This document shows positions 15,561 to 23,733 of a stretch of 44,211 bases of DNA, piece by piece (the stretch's first letter is position 1; every line of letters starts with the position of its first letter). The DNA comes from Mycobacterium sp. E3251. Lineage in GTDB: Bacteria; Actinomycetota; Actinomycetes; Mycobacteriales; Mycobacteriaceae. Location: contig NZ_LZJF01000204.1 of assembly GCF_001666835.1 (NCBI RefSeq), positions 1 through 44,211 on the forward strand, read 5' to 3'. A program made the position numbers and the translations under genes. The notes below the pieces were generated by a model. That model was not told the origin of the DNA and did not search any database. It saw only the letters and a program-made list of their open reading frames with translations.

Positions 15561-15955
15561 CGCGGCTGGAGCTGCGCGCCGTCGTCGCGGGGTTGCTCGC
15601 CGCGACGGTGGTGCTCGGTGCGGTGGTCTGCGCCGCCTTCGGCTGGACAATCGTCGCGTCGGCGCTGTCGATCTACGCGCTCGCGGTGGGCGCCTGGTTG
15701 TATCACTGCGTCGAGCGGCTGATCGTGGCCCGCCGCATCAGCACGGTCCGCACCGCCGCGCGGCCGCTGCAGCCGCTGCTGCCCGTGATGGCCGCGATCA
15801 TGGGACTCACGCAGTCCGTGGTGCGATCGCTGTCCGACGTCACCGAGTTGCCGGCCCGCCGCTGGGAACTTCCGGTCCTACGCTGGGTGGACAGCACGCG
15901 GGCGAACCGGCGCATCCTGGACGCCGAAGAGGGTGACGACGAGCTGAACAGCTGA
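15557..15955 (+). CDS. Conserved mycobacterial membrane protein (Rv2532c-like)
   Basis: A 132-residue protein with two membrane helices near the N-terminus (about 5-30 and 32-55). A mostly cytoplasmic, moderately basic region ends in an acidic tail (ILDAEEGDDELNS). It starts at GTG 15557, overlapping nusB by 4 nt, so it is translated from the efp-nusB message. It corresponds in position to Rv2532c. No catalytic motif is visible and the function is unknown. Confidence 0.85.
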   Translation: MTRLELRAVVAGLLAATVVLGAVVCAAFGWTIVASALSIYALAVGAWLYHCVERLIVARRISTVRTAARPLQPLLPVMAAIMGLTQSVVRSLSDVTELPARRWELPVLRWVDSTRANRRILDAEEGDDELNS

Positions 15956-16033
15956 GGAGAGCTCACGCGAAACGATCACGTGGGCAGCGCGGCGGGGTGA
16001 GAATACAAGTCGCTCAGAAGAACAGGTGAGGTC

Positions 16034-18880
16034 ATGACTCGATACACCACCCAGCCGCGACGACTCCGCGTCTCCGCGCTGGCGGCGGTGGCCAACCCGT
16101 CCTACGCCCGCGTCGACACGTGGAATCTGCTCGACGACGCGTGCCGCCACCTCGCCGAGGTCGACCTGGCCGGGCTCGACAAGACCCACGACGTGGCCCG
16201 GGTGAAACGCCTGATGGACCGCATCGCCGCCTACGAGCGGTACTGGCTGTACCCCGGCGCGGCCAACCTGGCGACCTTCCGCGCGCACCTCGAGAGCCTG
16301 TCCACGGTGCGGCTCACCGAAGAGGTTTCCATGGCGGTCCGGCTGCTGAGCGAATACGGCGACCGCGCAGGGCTTTTCGACACCTCGGCGCCGCTTGCCG
16401 ACCAGGAGCTGGTGGCCCAGGCCAAACAGCAGCAGTTCTACACCGTCCTGCTCGCCGACGACGCGCCCGCGACAGCCCCGGACTGCCTGGCCGAATGCCT
16501 GCGGGACCTGCGAAACCCGTCCGACGATGTGCAGTTCGAGATCCTGGTGGTGCCCAGCGTCGAAGACGCCATTACCGCGGTCGCCCTCAACGGCGAGATC
16601 CAGGCCGCGATCATCCGCGACGACCTGCCGCTGCGGTCCCGGGACCGGCTGCCGCTGATGAACACCCTGCTGGGGCCCAACGAGGACGCGGGTGACGTCA
16701 TTCCCGACCGCGCCAACGACTGGGTGGAGTGCGGCGAGTGGATCCGCGAGTTGCGGCCCCACATCGACCTGTATCTGCTCACCGACGAGTCCATCGCGGC
16801 GGGCGATGACACCGAGCCCGACGTGTACGACCGGACGTTCTACCGGCTCAACGACGTCACCGACCTGCACAGCACCGTTCTCGCCGGGCTTCGAAACCGT
16901 TACGCCACACCGTTTTTCGATGCGCTGCGGGCGTACGCGGCGGCACCGGTCGGCCAATTCCACGCGCTGCCGGTCGCGCGCGGCGCCAGCATCTTCAACT
17001 CGAAGTCGTTGCAGGACATGGGCGAGTTCTACGGCCGCAACATCTTCATGGCCGAGACCTCGACCACCTCCGGTGGCCTGGACTCGCTGCTCGACCCGCA
17101 CGGCAACATCAAGAAGGCGATGGACAAGGCCGCGCACACGTGGAATTCCGACCACACGTATTTCGTCACCAACGGGACGTCCACCGCCAACAAGATCGTC
17201 GTCCAGTCCCTGACCCGGCCGGGCGACATCGTGCTGATCGACCGCAACTGCCATAAGTCGCATCACTACGGGCTGGTGCTGGCCGGCGCGTACCCGCTGT
17301 ACCTGGACGCTTATCCGTTGCCGCAGTTCGCGATTTACGGGGCGGTGTCGCTGCGCACGATCAAGCAGACGCTGCTGGATCTGGAGGCGGCCGGTCAGCT
17401 GGACCGGGTGCGCATGCTGCTGCTGACCAACTGCACCTTCGACGGCGTGGTCTACAACCCGCTGCAGGTCATGCTGGAGGTGCTGGCCATCAAGCCGGAC
17501 ATCTGCTTCCTGTGGGACGAGGCGTGGTACGCGTTCGCCACGGCCGTGCCCTGGGCCCGGCAGCGGACGGCGATGGTGTCGGCCGAGCGCGTCGAGCAGA
17601 TGCTGGCATCGCCGGAATACGCTGCCGAATACCGGGATTGGGCGGCATCGATGGAAGGTGTCGATCGGTCGGAGTGGGTCGACCGCCCGCTGTTGCCCGA
17701 CCCCGCCCGCGCGCGGGTCCGCGTGTACGCCACACATTCGACGCACAAGTCGCTGTCGGCGCTGCGGCAGGCGTCGATGATCCACGTCCGCGACCAGGAT
17801 TTCAACGCGCTGGCCCGCGACGCCTTCGGTGAGGCGTTCCTGACGCACACCTCCACCTCACCGAACCAGCAACTCCTGGCCTCGCTGGACCTGGCGCGCC
17901 GGCAGGTCGACATCGAGGGCTTCCAGCTGGTCCGGCAGACCTACGACATGGCGTTGGTGTTTCGCCACCGGGTGCGCCGAGACCGGTTGATCAGCAAGTG
18001 GTTCCGCATCCTCGACGAGTCCGATCTGGTGCCCGAGGAGTTCCGGGCATCCTCGGTGAGTTCCTACCGCCAGGTCCGGCAGGGGGCGCTGGCCGAGTGG
18101 AACGAGGCGTGGCGGTCCGACCAGTTCGTGCTGGATGCGACGCGGGTGACCTTGTTCGTCGGCAAGACGGGGATGAACGGATATGACTTCCGCGAGAAGA
18201 TCCTGATGGACCGATTCGGCATCCAGATCAACAAGACGTCGATCAACAGCGTGCTGTTGATCTTCACCATCGGTGTGACGTGGTCGAGCGTGCATTATCT
18301 GCTTGACGTATTGCGCAGGGTGGCAATCGATTTCGACCGCGCCGAGAACGCCGCCAGCGTCGCCGACCGGGCGTTACAGGAGCGCCACGTCGAGGAGATC
18401 ACGCAGGACCTGCCGCACCTGCCCGACTTCAGCGAGTTCGACGTGGCCTTCCGGCCGGTGGACGCGTGCATCTTCGGCGACATGCGGTCGGCCTTCTACG
18501 CCGGCTACGAGGAGTCCGATCGCGAGCACGTGCTGATCGGCATGGCGGGCCGGCGGTTGGCGGAGGGCAAGACGCTGGTGTCCACCACGTTCGTGGTGCC
18601 CTACCCGCCGGGCTTCCCGGTGTTGGTCCCCGGTCAAGTGGTGTCCAAGGAGATCATCTACTTCCTGGCCCAGCTCGACGTGAAGGAGATCCACGGCTAC
18701 AACCCCGACCTGGGGCTGTCGGTGTTCACCGAGGCGGCGCTGGCGCGGATGGAGGCCCAGCGGAACGCGGCGCTGGCGGCCGTCGGTACCGCGTATCCCT
18801 CGTTCGAGTTGCCGTCGGATGCCTCGGGCATGAACGGCAACGGCGACCGCGCCGCGCGAGCCGTCAGCGAAGGCGCCTGA
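16034..18880 (+). CDS. Orn/Lys/Arg-type PLP-dependent decarboxylase (Rv2531c-like)
   Basis: A very large (948-residue) fold-type I PLP enzyme of the ornithine/lysine/arginine decarboxylase group. The N-terminal third (about 1-320) includes a receiver-like wing domain (FEILVVPSVEDAITAVALN). The PLP core follows: FVTNGTSTANK for cofactor phosphate binding, LIDRNCHKSHHYG, LWDEAWYAF with the pyridine-binding Asp, and the Schiff-base Lys K572 in HSTHKSLSALRQ. The C-terminal domain contains YPPGFPVLVPGQ. Start ATG 16034 has AGGTGAGG just upstream. The exact amino-acid substrate cannot be assigned. It marks the end of the aro-linked conserved block. Confidence 0.93.
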   Translation: MTRYTTQPRRLRVSALAAVANPSYARVDTWNLLDDACRHLAEVDLAGLDKTHDVARVKRLMDRIAAYERYWLYPGAANLATFRAHLESLSTVRLTEEVSMAVRLLSEYGDRAGLFDTSAPLADQELVAQAKQQQFYTVLLADDAPATAPDCLAECLRDLRNPSDDVQFEILVVPSVEDAITAVALNGEIQAAIIRDDLPLRSRDRLPLMNTLLGPNEDAGDVIPDRANDWVECGEWIRELRPHIDLYLLTDESIAAGDDTEPDVYDRTFYRLNDVTDLHSTVLAGLRNRYATPFFDALRAYAAAPVGQFHALPVARGASIFNSKSLQDMGEFYGRNIFMAETSTTSGGLDSLLDPHGNIKKAMDKAAHTWNSDHTYFVTNGTSTANKIVVQSLTRPGDIVLIDRNCHKSHHYGLVLAGAYPLYLDAYPLPQFAIYGAVSLRTIKQTLLDLEAAGQLDRVRMLLLTNCTFDGVVYNPLQVMLEVLAIKPDICFLWDEAWYAFATAVPWARQRTAMVSAERVEQMLASPEYAAEYRDWAASMEGVDRSEWVDRPLLPDPARARVRVYATHSTHKSLSALRQASMIHVRDQDFNALARDAFGEAFLTHTSTSPNQQLLASLDLARRQVDIEGFQLVRQTYDMALVFRHRVRRDRLISKWFRILDESDLVPEEFRASSVSSYRQVRQGALAEWNEAWRSDQFVLDATRVTLFVGKTGMNGYDFREKILMDRFGIQINKTSINSVLLIFTIGVTWSSVHYLLDVLRRVAIDFDRAENAASVADRALQERHVEEITQDLPHLPDFSEFDVAFRPVDACIFGDMRSAFYAGYEESDREHVLIGMAGRRLAEGKTLVSTTFVVPYPPGFPVLVPGQVVSKEIIYFLAQLDVKEIHGYNPDLGLSVFTEAALARMEAQRNAALAAVGTAYPSFELPSDASGMNGNGDRAARAVSEGA

Positions 18881-18882
18881 GG

Positions 18883-19152
18883 CTAGGGACGCGGCGGGGC
18901 AGGCGTTTGTGGTGCAGGTGGCGGCCAGCCGAGTTCGCCTGCCCGGATCCCTCGGGTGATCTCGTCGCTCCGGACCGGGCTGCCGCCCGGCGCAGTCTCC
19001 GGACAGCTGCAGCTGAGGGTGCTGAACGGGCTCGAGCCGGCGCCCGCGGGCGCCGCTGCCACCAGCCCCGAGCCGACGGCGATGGCGGCGTAGACCAGCA
19101 TTCGTGTCGTCGCGCGGTTCTTGTGACGCGCCGGGCGTGCGGTACCTCTCAT
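18883..19152 (-). CDS. Small secreted mycobacterial protein with a CxC motif
   Basis: An 89-residue protein with a basic N-terminus (MRGTARPARHKNRATTR), a hydrophobic core (MLVYAAIAVGSGLVAA) and a likely signal-peptidase site after APAGAG. The mature part of about 50 residues contains SCSC, a DEITRGIRAGELGW segment, and a Pro-rich end. I remember similar small secreted proteins in mycobacteria, but no function. ATG 19152 has a TAGGCT -10 nine bases upstream. An internal ATG at 19101 is the alternative start. It ends two bases from the decarboxylase stop, tail to tail, and is divergent from the histidine kinase across a direct-repeat operator. Confidence 0.75.
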   Translation of the reverse strand: MRGTARPARHKNRATTRMLVYAAIAVGSGLVAAAPAGAGSSPFSTLSCSCPETAPGGSPVRSDEITRGIRAGELGWPPPAPQTPAPPRP

Positions 19153-19161
19153 GACGGTGTC

Positions 19162-19167
19162 AGCCTA
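19162..19167 (-). promoter_or_regulatory. -10 hexamer TAGGCT of the small secreted protein gene
   Basis: Reverse-strand TAGGCT lies nine bases from ATG 19152. The CGCTGAG repeats (19177-19206) begin nine bases further upstream, over the -35 region. Confidence 0.5.
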
Positions 19168-19176
19168 GGAGCCGAT

Positions 19177-19206
19177 CGCTGAGAAGCCGCTGAGAAGCGC
19201 GCTGAG
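19177..19206. promoter_or_regulatory. Three CGCTGAG direct repeats, probable OmpR-family operator
   Basis: CGCTGAG occurs at 19177-19183, 19188-19194 and 19200-19206, with periods of 11 and 12 bp. Seven-base direct repeats at about 11-bp period are the usual binding pattern of OmpR/PhoB-type dimers. The array sits between the divergent secreted-protein and histidine-kinase genes. Two more copies lie upstream of the response-regulator operon (22112-22129). Confidence 0.7.
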
Positions 19207-19249
19207 CTCGGTGTTTCCCGGCGGTGTGCGGCCCTGCAGAATCGGGAGT

Positions 19250-20632
19250 GTGCAGTTGCGTCGTCTCCCGCACTGGGGCATCGCCGCCCGCTCGGCCGCC
19301 GTGTCGGCGATGGTGGTGCTCTGTGCGCTCCTTCTGGCCGGCGCAGCGCTGGACGCGTTCCTGTATCGGTCGCTACTGGTGGGCGTCGATTATGCCGCCG
19401 CCGAAAGGGTTCGCGACCTGGCGAAGGCGCTGCAGACCGAGCCGCCGGCCGGCCTCGACAACGCCCTCTTCAGCACCGACCAACGGGTGGTCGCCGTCCA
19501 GGTGGTTGCCGCGGACGGCACGGTGGTGAAGCGGTCGCGCTCCGCGCCGCGCACATCGCTGGTGCCCGTCACCACCTTCGGCGCCGCTCTGCGTCGGGGC
19601 CTGTCGGACGACGCGGTGGCGGGTGACGACATGCGCGTCAGCGGTCAGCGGGTCGCCACCGCGGCCGGGGATTACGCGGTGATCGTGGGAGGGGGAAGCC
19701 AGGCGGTCGAGGAGACCGCGCGGACCGTCGCCCTGCTGCTGGCGGCCGGCGCGCCCGTCGTCATCGCGGGGGCGGCGGTCGCGACGTTCCTGCTGGTTCG
19801 CCGGTCGCTGCGATCGGTGGACGCGATCCGCGCGCACGTGGCCGAGATCTCGACCTCCGATCTCGCCGAGCGGGTACCGGTGCCCAACGGCCGCGACGAG
19901 ATCGCGGCCCTGGCGGTGACCATGAACCGGATGCTGTCCCGTATCGAGGCGGGCCACCGCGCGCAACAGCGTTTCATCGGCGACGCGTCGCACGAACTCC
20001 GTAGTCCACTGGCCACCATCATCTCCGGACTGGAAGTCGCCGAGGCCCACCCAGATCTGCTCGACGCCGAGTTGGCGGTCAACACCCTGCTTCCCGAAGC
20101 ACAACGCATGCACGCGCTGATTGAAGACCTGCTGCTGCTGGCCCGCGCCGACGAGCAGAGCCTGGTGCGGCGCACGGAAGTACTCGCCCTCGATGAGATC
20201 GCCGACGTCGAGGTCGCCCGCGCGCGACGCGAGGCAAGCTGCGCGATCGACACCGACATCGGCCCGGTGCGGTGCATCGGCGACCCGATGGCCATCTCGC
20301 GGATGATCCGCAACCTGGTGGAAAACGCTGTCCGCCATGCCACTTCGCGTGTCGCCGTGGAAGTCGGCAGCGTTGACGGGACGGCGATCGTTACCGTCAG
20401 CGATGACGGCCCGGGGATCGGCCCGGGTGACCGGGCCCGGGTGTTCGAGCGCTTCGTGCGCCTGGATACCGACCGTGCCCGCAGCGGCGGGGGAGCGGGT
20501 CTGGGGCTCGCGATCGTCGCCGAGGTGGTCGGCGCTCACGGCGGCTCGGTCACCATCGAGGACCGGCCGGGCGGCGGAACCCGGATGGTGGTGTCCCTGC
20601 CGCTGGGCGACCCTCAGCACAGCAGCCGGTAG
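19250..20632 (+). CDS. Sensor histidine kinase (HAMP-containing, OmpR-type partner)
   Basis: Membrane sensor kinase of 460 residues counted from GTG 19250. The frame is open back to GTG 19211, so the start is uncertain. The order is: first membrane helix near 15-40, an extracytoplasmic sensor of about 110 residues, second helix near 160-185, HAMP (RRSLRSVDAIRAHVAEI), and DHp with the phospho-acceptor H248 in GDASHELRSPLA. The HATPase_c domain has N box NLVENAVRHA, G1 VSDDGPGIG, F box FERFVR and G2 GGGAGLGLAIV. Its response regulator gene is convergent and overlaps by 19 nt, an unusual arrangement. The CGCTGAG array lies 44-73 bp upstream of this start. Confidence 0.93.
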   Translation: MQLRRLPHWGIAARSAAVSAMVVLCALLLAGAALDAFLYRSLLVGVDYAAAERVRDLAKALQTEPPAGLDNALFSTDQRVVAVQVVAADGTVVKRSRSAPRTSLVPVTTFGAALRRGLSDDAVAGDDMRVSGQRVATAAGDYAVIVGGGSQAVEETARTVALLLAAGAPVVIAGAAVATFLLVRRSLRSVDAIRAHVAEISTSDLAERVPVPNGRDEIAALAVTMNRMLSRIEAGHRAQQRFIGDASHELRSPLATIISGLEVAEAHPDLLDAELAVNTLLPEAQRMHALIEDLLLLARADEQSLVRRTEVLALDEIADVEVARARREASCAIDTDIGPVRCIGDPMAISRMIRNLVENAVRHATSRVAVEVGSVDGTAIVTVSDDGPGIGPGDRARVFERFVRLDTDRARSGGGAGLGLAIVAEVVGAHGGSVTIEDRPGGGTRMVVSLPLGDPQHSSR

Positions 20633-21282
20633 CCGACGCCCCGAATCGTTTCGATTGTGTTGGTGCCGAAGGGAATATCGATCTTGCGGCGCAGATACCC
20701 TACGTAAACCTCGACCACGTTGTCGGGACCGCGGTAGTGCGCATCCCACACGTTGTGCAGTATCTCGGCCTTGGTCACGACCATGTCCTTGTTGCGCATG
20801 AGGAATTCGAGCACCCCGAATTCCCTGGGGGTCAACGCGATCGGGGTTGAGTCACGGTGCACGGTGTGCCGCGCGGGGTCCAGGCGCAGCGACCCCGCGG
20901 TCAGCACCGCGGGCCGCTCCGGCACACCGCGGCGCATCAGCGCGCGCAGCCGCGCCACCAGCACCCGAAACGAGAACGGTTTGGTCAGGTAGTCGTCGGC
21001 TCCGAGGTCGAAGGCGTCGGTTTCGTCGTACTCGCCGTCCTTGGCGGTGAGCATCAGGACCGGCGTCCAGACGTTCTGCGCCCGCATTCGGCGCAGCACC
21101 TCGTATCCGCTGTGGCCGGGCAGCATGATGTCGAGGATCACCACGTCGAAGCCGGTGTCGACCGCCTCCCGTAGGCCGTCGACGCCGGTGCCCACGGCCA
21201 CGACGACGAATCCCTCCGCCTTCAGCCCCCGAGCGAGGGTGGCCGACAGCCGCGCTTCGTCCTCGACGAGAAGGACTCTCAT
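20614..21282 (-). CDS. OmpR/PhoB-family response regulator
   Basis: A 222-residue regulator. The receiver domain has acidic residues E7-D8, the phospho-acceptor D51 in VVILDIMLPG, the Thr in MLTAKD, and Lys in LTKPFSF. A winged-helix DNA-binding domain follows (LTPREFGVLEFLMRN, then VVEVYVGYLRRKID and IETIRGVGYRL at the end). It is the second gene of a reverse-strand operon with the membrane protein upstream, four bases between stop and start. It converges with its presumed kinase. The CGCTGAG repeats in front of both transcription units are its likely binding sites. Confidence 0.94.
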   Translation of the reverse strand: MRVLLVEDEARLSATLARGLKAEGFVVVAVGTGVDGLREAVDTGFDVVILDIMLPGHSGYEVLRRMRAQNVWTPVLMLTAKDGEYDETDAFDLGADDYLTKPFSFRVLVARLRALMRRGVPERPAVLTAGSLRLDPARHTVHRDSTPIALTPREFGVLEFLMRNKDMVVTKAEILHNVWDAHYRGPDNVVEVYVGYLRRKIDIPFGTNTIETIRGVGYRLLC

Positions 21283-21286
21283 GCGA

Positions 21287-22063
21287 TTACGCCTCTTCGT
21301 GGGCCGCGCCCGGGTGGTGTCCCGGACGCTGCGGCAGGACGACGATCAACGCCACGATGATCGCCGCGAGCACGGCCGAGGCCAGCGGGCGGCTCAGGTT
21401 GAGGCCGCCGTCGGCGACCGGCTTGTCGATGAAGTCGCCGATCGTCGCGCCCAGTGGACGGGTCAGGATGAACGCGACCCAGAACAAGGCGACACGGGAT
21501 AAGGCGGTCCAATAGTAGAGCCCGATGACCACGGCAAGGCCGGCGGCGAACACCAACGCCCCGCGCTCGTAACCGAATCCGCGCGTGTCGGCGAGCCAGT
21601 CGCCCAGCGCGGTGCCCAGGGTCTGCGAGAACGTGATGGTTGCCCAATAGAAGGCCTCGACTTTCGGCGTCGAGACGGTGGTGACCGACACGGTGCCCTC
21701 CGACCAACGCCACAGGCCCAAGGTGGCCAGCAGGCAACCCAGGAGCAAGAGCGACCCGCCGGTGTAGCCGATGCCGAGCGATCGGTCGGCGAAGTCGGCC
21801 AGCGTCGTGCCGAATGTCGTCGAGGCCACGATCGTCGCCCAGTACAGGCTCGCATGGAAGCGCTTGGCGAAGATCTGAGCGGCGACCAGCACCACCAGCG
21901 CGACCCCGAAGAGGGCGACCCCGGCCGCGTAGCCCCAGTTCAGCGTCATCGTGACGGTGTCGCCGCCCGTCTCGCCCAACGTGGTCGCCAAGATCTTGAT
22001 GATCCAGAAGCCCAGGGTGACCGCAGGCACTTTGGTCAACGCTTGCCGCGAAACGTCACTCAT
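21287..22063 (-). CDS. COG4705-type multi-repeat membrane protein
   Basis: A 258-residue integral membrane protein with about eight helices. Four internal repeats are evident, each with a T-x-LG-x-x-x-G/A-D core: ATTLGETGGD, STTFGTTLADFADRSLGIGY, SQTLGTALGDWLADTRGFGY and TRPLGATIGDFIDKP. The second and third also share an IGY/FGY element. This is the pattern of the uncharacterised COG4705 family. The C-terminus is His-containing (PGHHPGAAHEE). It is the first gene of the operon with the response regulator, suggesting that it is an output or a sensing accessory of the two-component system. Confidence 0.8.
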   Translation of the reverse strand: MSDVSRQALTKVPAVTLGFWIIKILATTLGETGGDTVTMTLNWGYAAGVALFGVALVVLVAAQIFAKRFHASLYWATIVASTTFGTTLADFADRSLGIGYTGGSLLLLGCLLATLGLWRWSEGTVSVTTVSTPKVEAFYWATITFSQTLGTALGDWLADTRGFGYERGALVFAAGLAVVIGLYYWTALSRVALFWVAFILTRPLGATIGDFIDKPVADGGLNLSRPLASAVLAAIIVALIVVLPQRPGHHPGAAHEEA

Positions 22064-22101
22064 CCACAGTCATCTTCCGCTGTCGTCGTTGATGCATTCC
22101 T

Positions 22102-22107
22102 AGGGTA
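22102..22107 (-). promoter_or_regulatory. -10 hexamer TACCCT of the membrane protein/response regulator operon
   Basis: Reverse-strand TACCCT lies four bases downstream of the CGCTGAG direct repeats and 38 bases before ATG 22063. Confidence 0.45.
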
Positions 22108-22111
22108 GTCG

Positions 22112-22129
22112 CGCTGAGAAATCGCTGAG
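22112..22129. promoter_or_regulatory. Two CGCTGAG direct repeats upstream of the response-regulator operon
   Basis: CGCTGAG at 22112-22118 and 22123-22129, exactly 11 bp apart, separated by AAAT. It is the same heptamer as the array in front of the kinase gene. Relative to the reverse-strand promoter they cover the -35 region. Confidence 0.7.
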
Positions 22130-22275
22130 CGCGCGGATAAGAAACCACTGTGTCCACACTATGAATCGCCGTCTCGGATGGCCGTCCCGTCGAGATGCCA
22201 AACATCAGGGTGCACAAAGCAGTTCGCAGTTGAGGCCACGGCGGCCAGCGCGTGAAAGCTGAGTCCTGGATGTCA

Positions 22276-22293
22276 ATTGCCTTAGCGGGCAAT
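22276..22293. promoter_or_regulatory. Palindrome ATTGCC-N6-GGCAAT over the MFS gene promoter
   Basis: ATTGCC (22276-22281) and GGCAAT (22288-22293) are perfect inverted repeats with a six-base centre. The right half runs into a candidate -10 element TAAGTT (22293-22298). Its position suits a repressor site. The regulator might be the nearby GntR protein, but no second copy was seen in front of the GntR gene. Confidence 0.5.
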
Positions 22294-22341
22294 AAGTTAC
22301 AGCGCTCTCGGCGTCAAGCGCCGGATGAACGTCGTGTCACG

Positions 22342-23610
22342 ATGGTCTACATGCTTTCCGGGGCCGGTAGCGCGAGTCAACTGGGCGCGGGTGCGCGCTG
22401 GTCGGTCATGGTCGTCTCCTTGGGCGTGACGGCAACGTCGTTCCTGTTCATCAATGGCGTTGCGTTCCTGATCCCGTCGCTGCAGGCGCGCCGCGGCATC
22501 CCGTTGACCGAAGCCGGCCTGGTGTCGTCGATGCCGAGCTGGGGGATGGTGATGACGCTAGTGCTCTGGGGCTGGGTGCTGGACCGCGTCGGCGAGCGGC
22601 TGGTGCTGACGGCGGGCTCGGCGCTCACGGCGGCCGCGGCCTACGCCGCGGCGTCGGCCCATTCGATGGTGGCCATCGGGGTCTTCCTCTTTCTCGGCGG
22701 GATGGCCGCGGCCAGCTGTAACACCGCCGGTGGGCGGCTGGTGTCCGCGTGGTTCCCGTCGCACCAACGGGGCCTGGCGATGGGAATCCGCCAGACTGCG
22801 CAGCCGTTGGGGATCGCGTTGGGCGCGTTGGTGATCCCGGAGCTGGCTGAGCGCGGCCCCCGTTCGGGGCTGATGTTCCTCGCGCTGATGTGCACGCTGG
22901 CGGCAGCGGCCAGTGCGCTGGGTATCGTCGACCCGCCGCGGAAATCCCGCCGGGCAGCCACCCACACGGAATTGGCGAGCCCGTATCGCGGGTCGTTCGT
23001 GCTGTGGCGGATTCATGCGGTGGGCGCCCTGCTGATGATGCCGCAAACGGTGACCGTGACGTTCATGCTCGTGTGGCTGATGAATCGCCATGGCTGGTCG
23101 GTCGCGGCGGCAGGCGGTCTGGTCACCATGTGTCAGCTGTTGGGCGCGGTGGGGCGAATCGCGGTCGGGCGGTGGTCGGATCGCGCCGGCTCGCGGATGC
23201 GGCCGGTCCGCAGCATCGCCATCGCCGCCGCGCTGGCGCTGTTCCTGCTCGCCCTCACCGACGGCGCCGGCTCGGGCTACGACGTGTTGCTCATGGTCGC
23301 CATCGCGGTGATCGCGATGCTCGACAATGGGCTCGAGGCCACCGCCATCACCGAGTTCGCCGGCCCATTCTGGAGCGGGCGCGCGCTGGGGGTGCAGAAC
23401 ACCACTCAGCGGCTGGTGGCCGCCGCGGGGCCGCCACTTTTCGGCGCGCTGATCGCCGCAGCCGAATACCCGCCCGCCTGGGCGCTTTGCGCGCTGTTCC
23501 CCTTGGCGGCCGTCCCCCTGGTGCCCACCCGGCCGGCCGGCCCGGACGCCGGAGGCGGTTCCGCTCACGGGGATTGGAAAGAGGAGGTCGTCGCCGGGGT
23601 GGCGCAATGA
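22342..23610 (+). CDS. MFS transporter, oxalate/formate-antiporter-like group
   Basis: A 422-residue major facilitator protein with about twelve membrane helices. The loop 2-3 signature region is WGWVLDRVGERLVL (G-x-x-x-D-R-x-G) and the equivalent in the second half is GRIAVGRWSDRAGSRM. The N-terminal helices resemble MFS members that import or exchange organic anions. ATG 22342 was chosen; ATG 22351 in the same frame is possible. It lies 123 bp upstream of the GntR-led operon on the same strand, and may bring in or export a related compound. Substrate unknown. Confidence 0.85.
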   Translation: MVYMLSGAGSASQLGAGARWSVMVVSLGVTATSFLFINGVAFLIPSLQARRGIPLTEAGLVSSMPSWGMVMTLVLWGWVLDRVGERLVLTAGSALTAAAAYAAASAHSMVAIGVFLFLGGMAAASCNTAGGRLVSAWFPSHQRGLAMGIRQTAQPLGIALGALVIPELAERGPRSGLMFLALMCTLAAAASALGIVDPPRKSRRAATHTELASPYRGSFVLWRIHAVGALLMMPQTVTVTFMLVWLMNRHGWSVAAAGGLVTMCQLLGAVGRIAVGRWSDRAGSRMRPVRSIAIAAALALFLLALTDGAGSGYDVLLMVAIAVIAMLDNGLEATAITEFAGPFWSGRALGVQNTTQRLVAAAGPPLFGALIAAAEYPPAWALCALFPLAAVPLVPTRPAGPDAGGGSAHGDWKEEVVAGVAQ

Positions 23611-23721
23611 CCCCGCGGGCCGCCATTTCTGCTGGTCGCCGTCGAACGACGCCCGGCGCAATGCGCCGAGGGGGCGTCGCGCACCCGCATCGCGCGCCCA
23701 AAAAACGCCCGTGAGCTGGGT

Positions 23722-23727
23722 TAGCGT
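23722..23727 (+). promoter_or_regulatory. -10 hexamer TAGCGT, leaderless promoter of the GntR-ferredoxin-ABC-flavoprotein operon
   Basis: TAGCGT, six bases, then GTG 23734. This marks the GntR gene as the first cistron of its own transcript, separate from the MFS gene. Confidence 0.55.
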
Positions 23728-23733
23728 GGCCGC

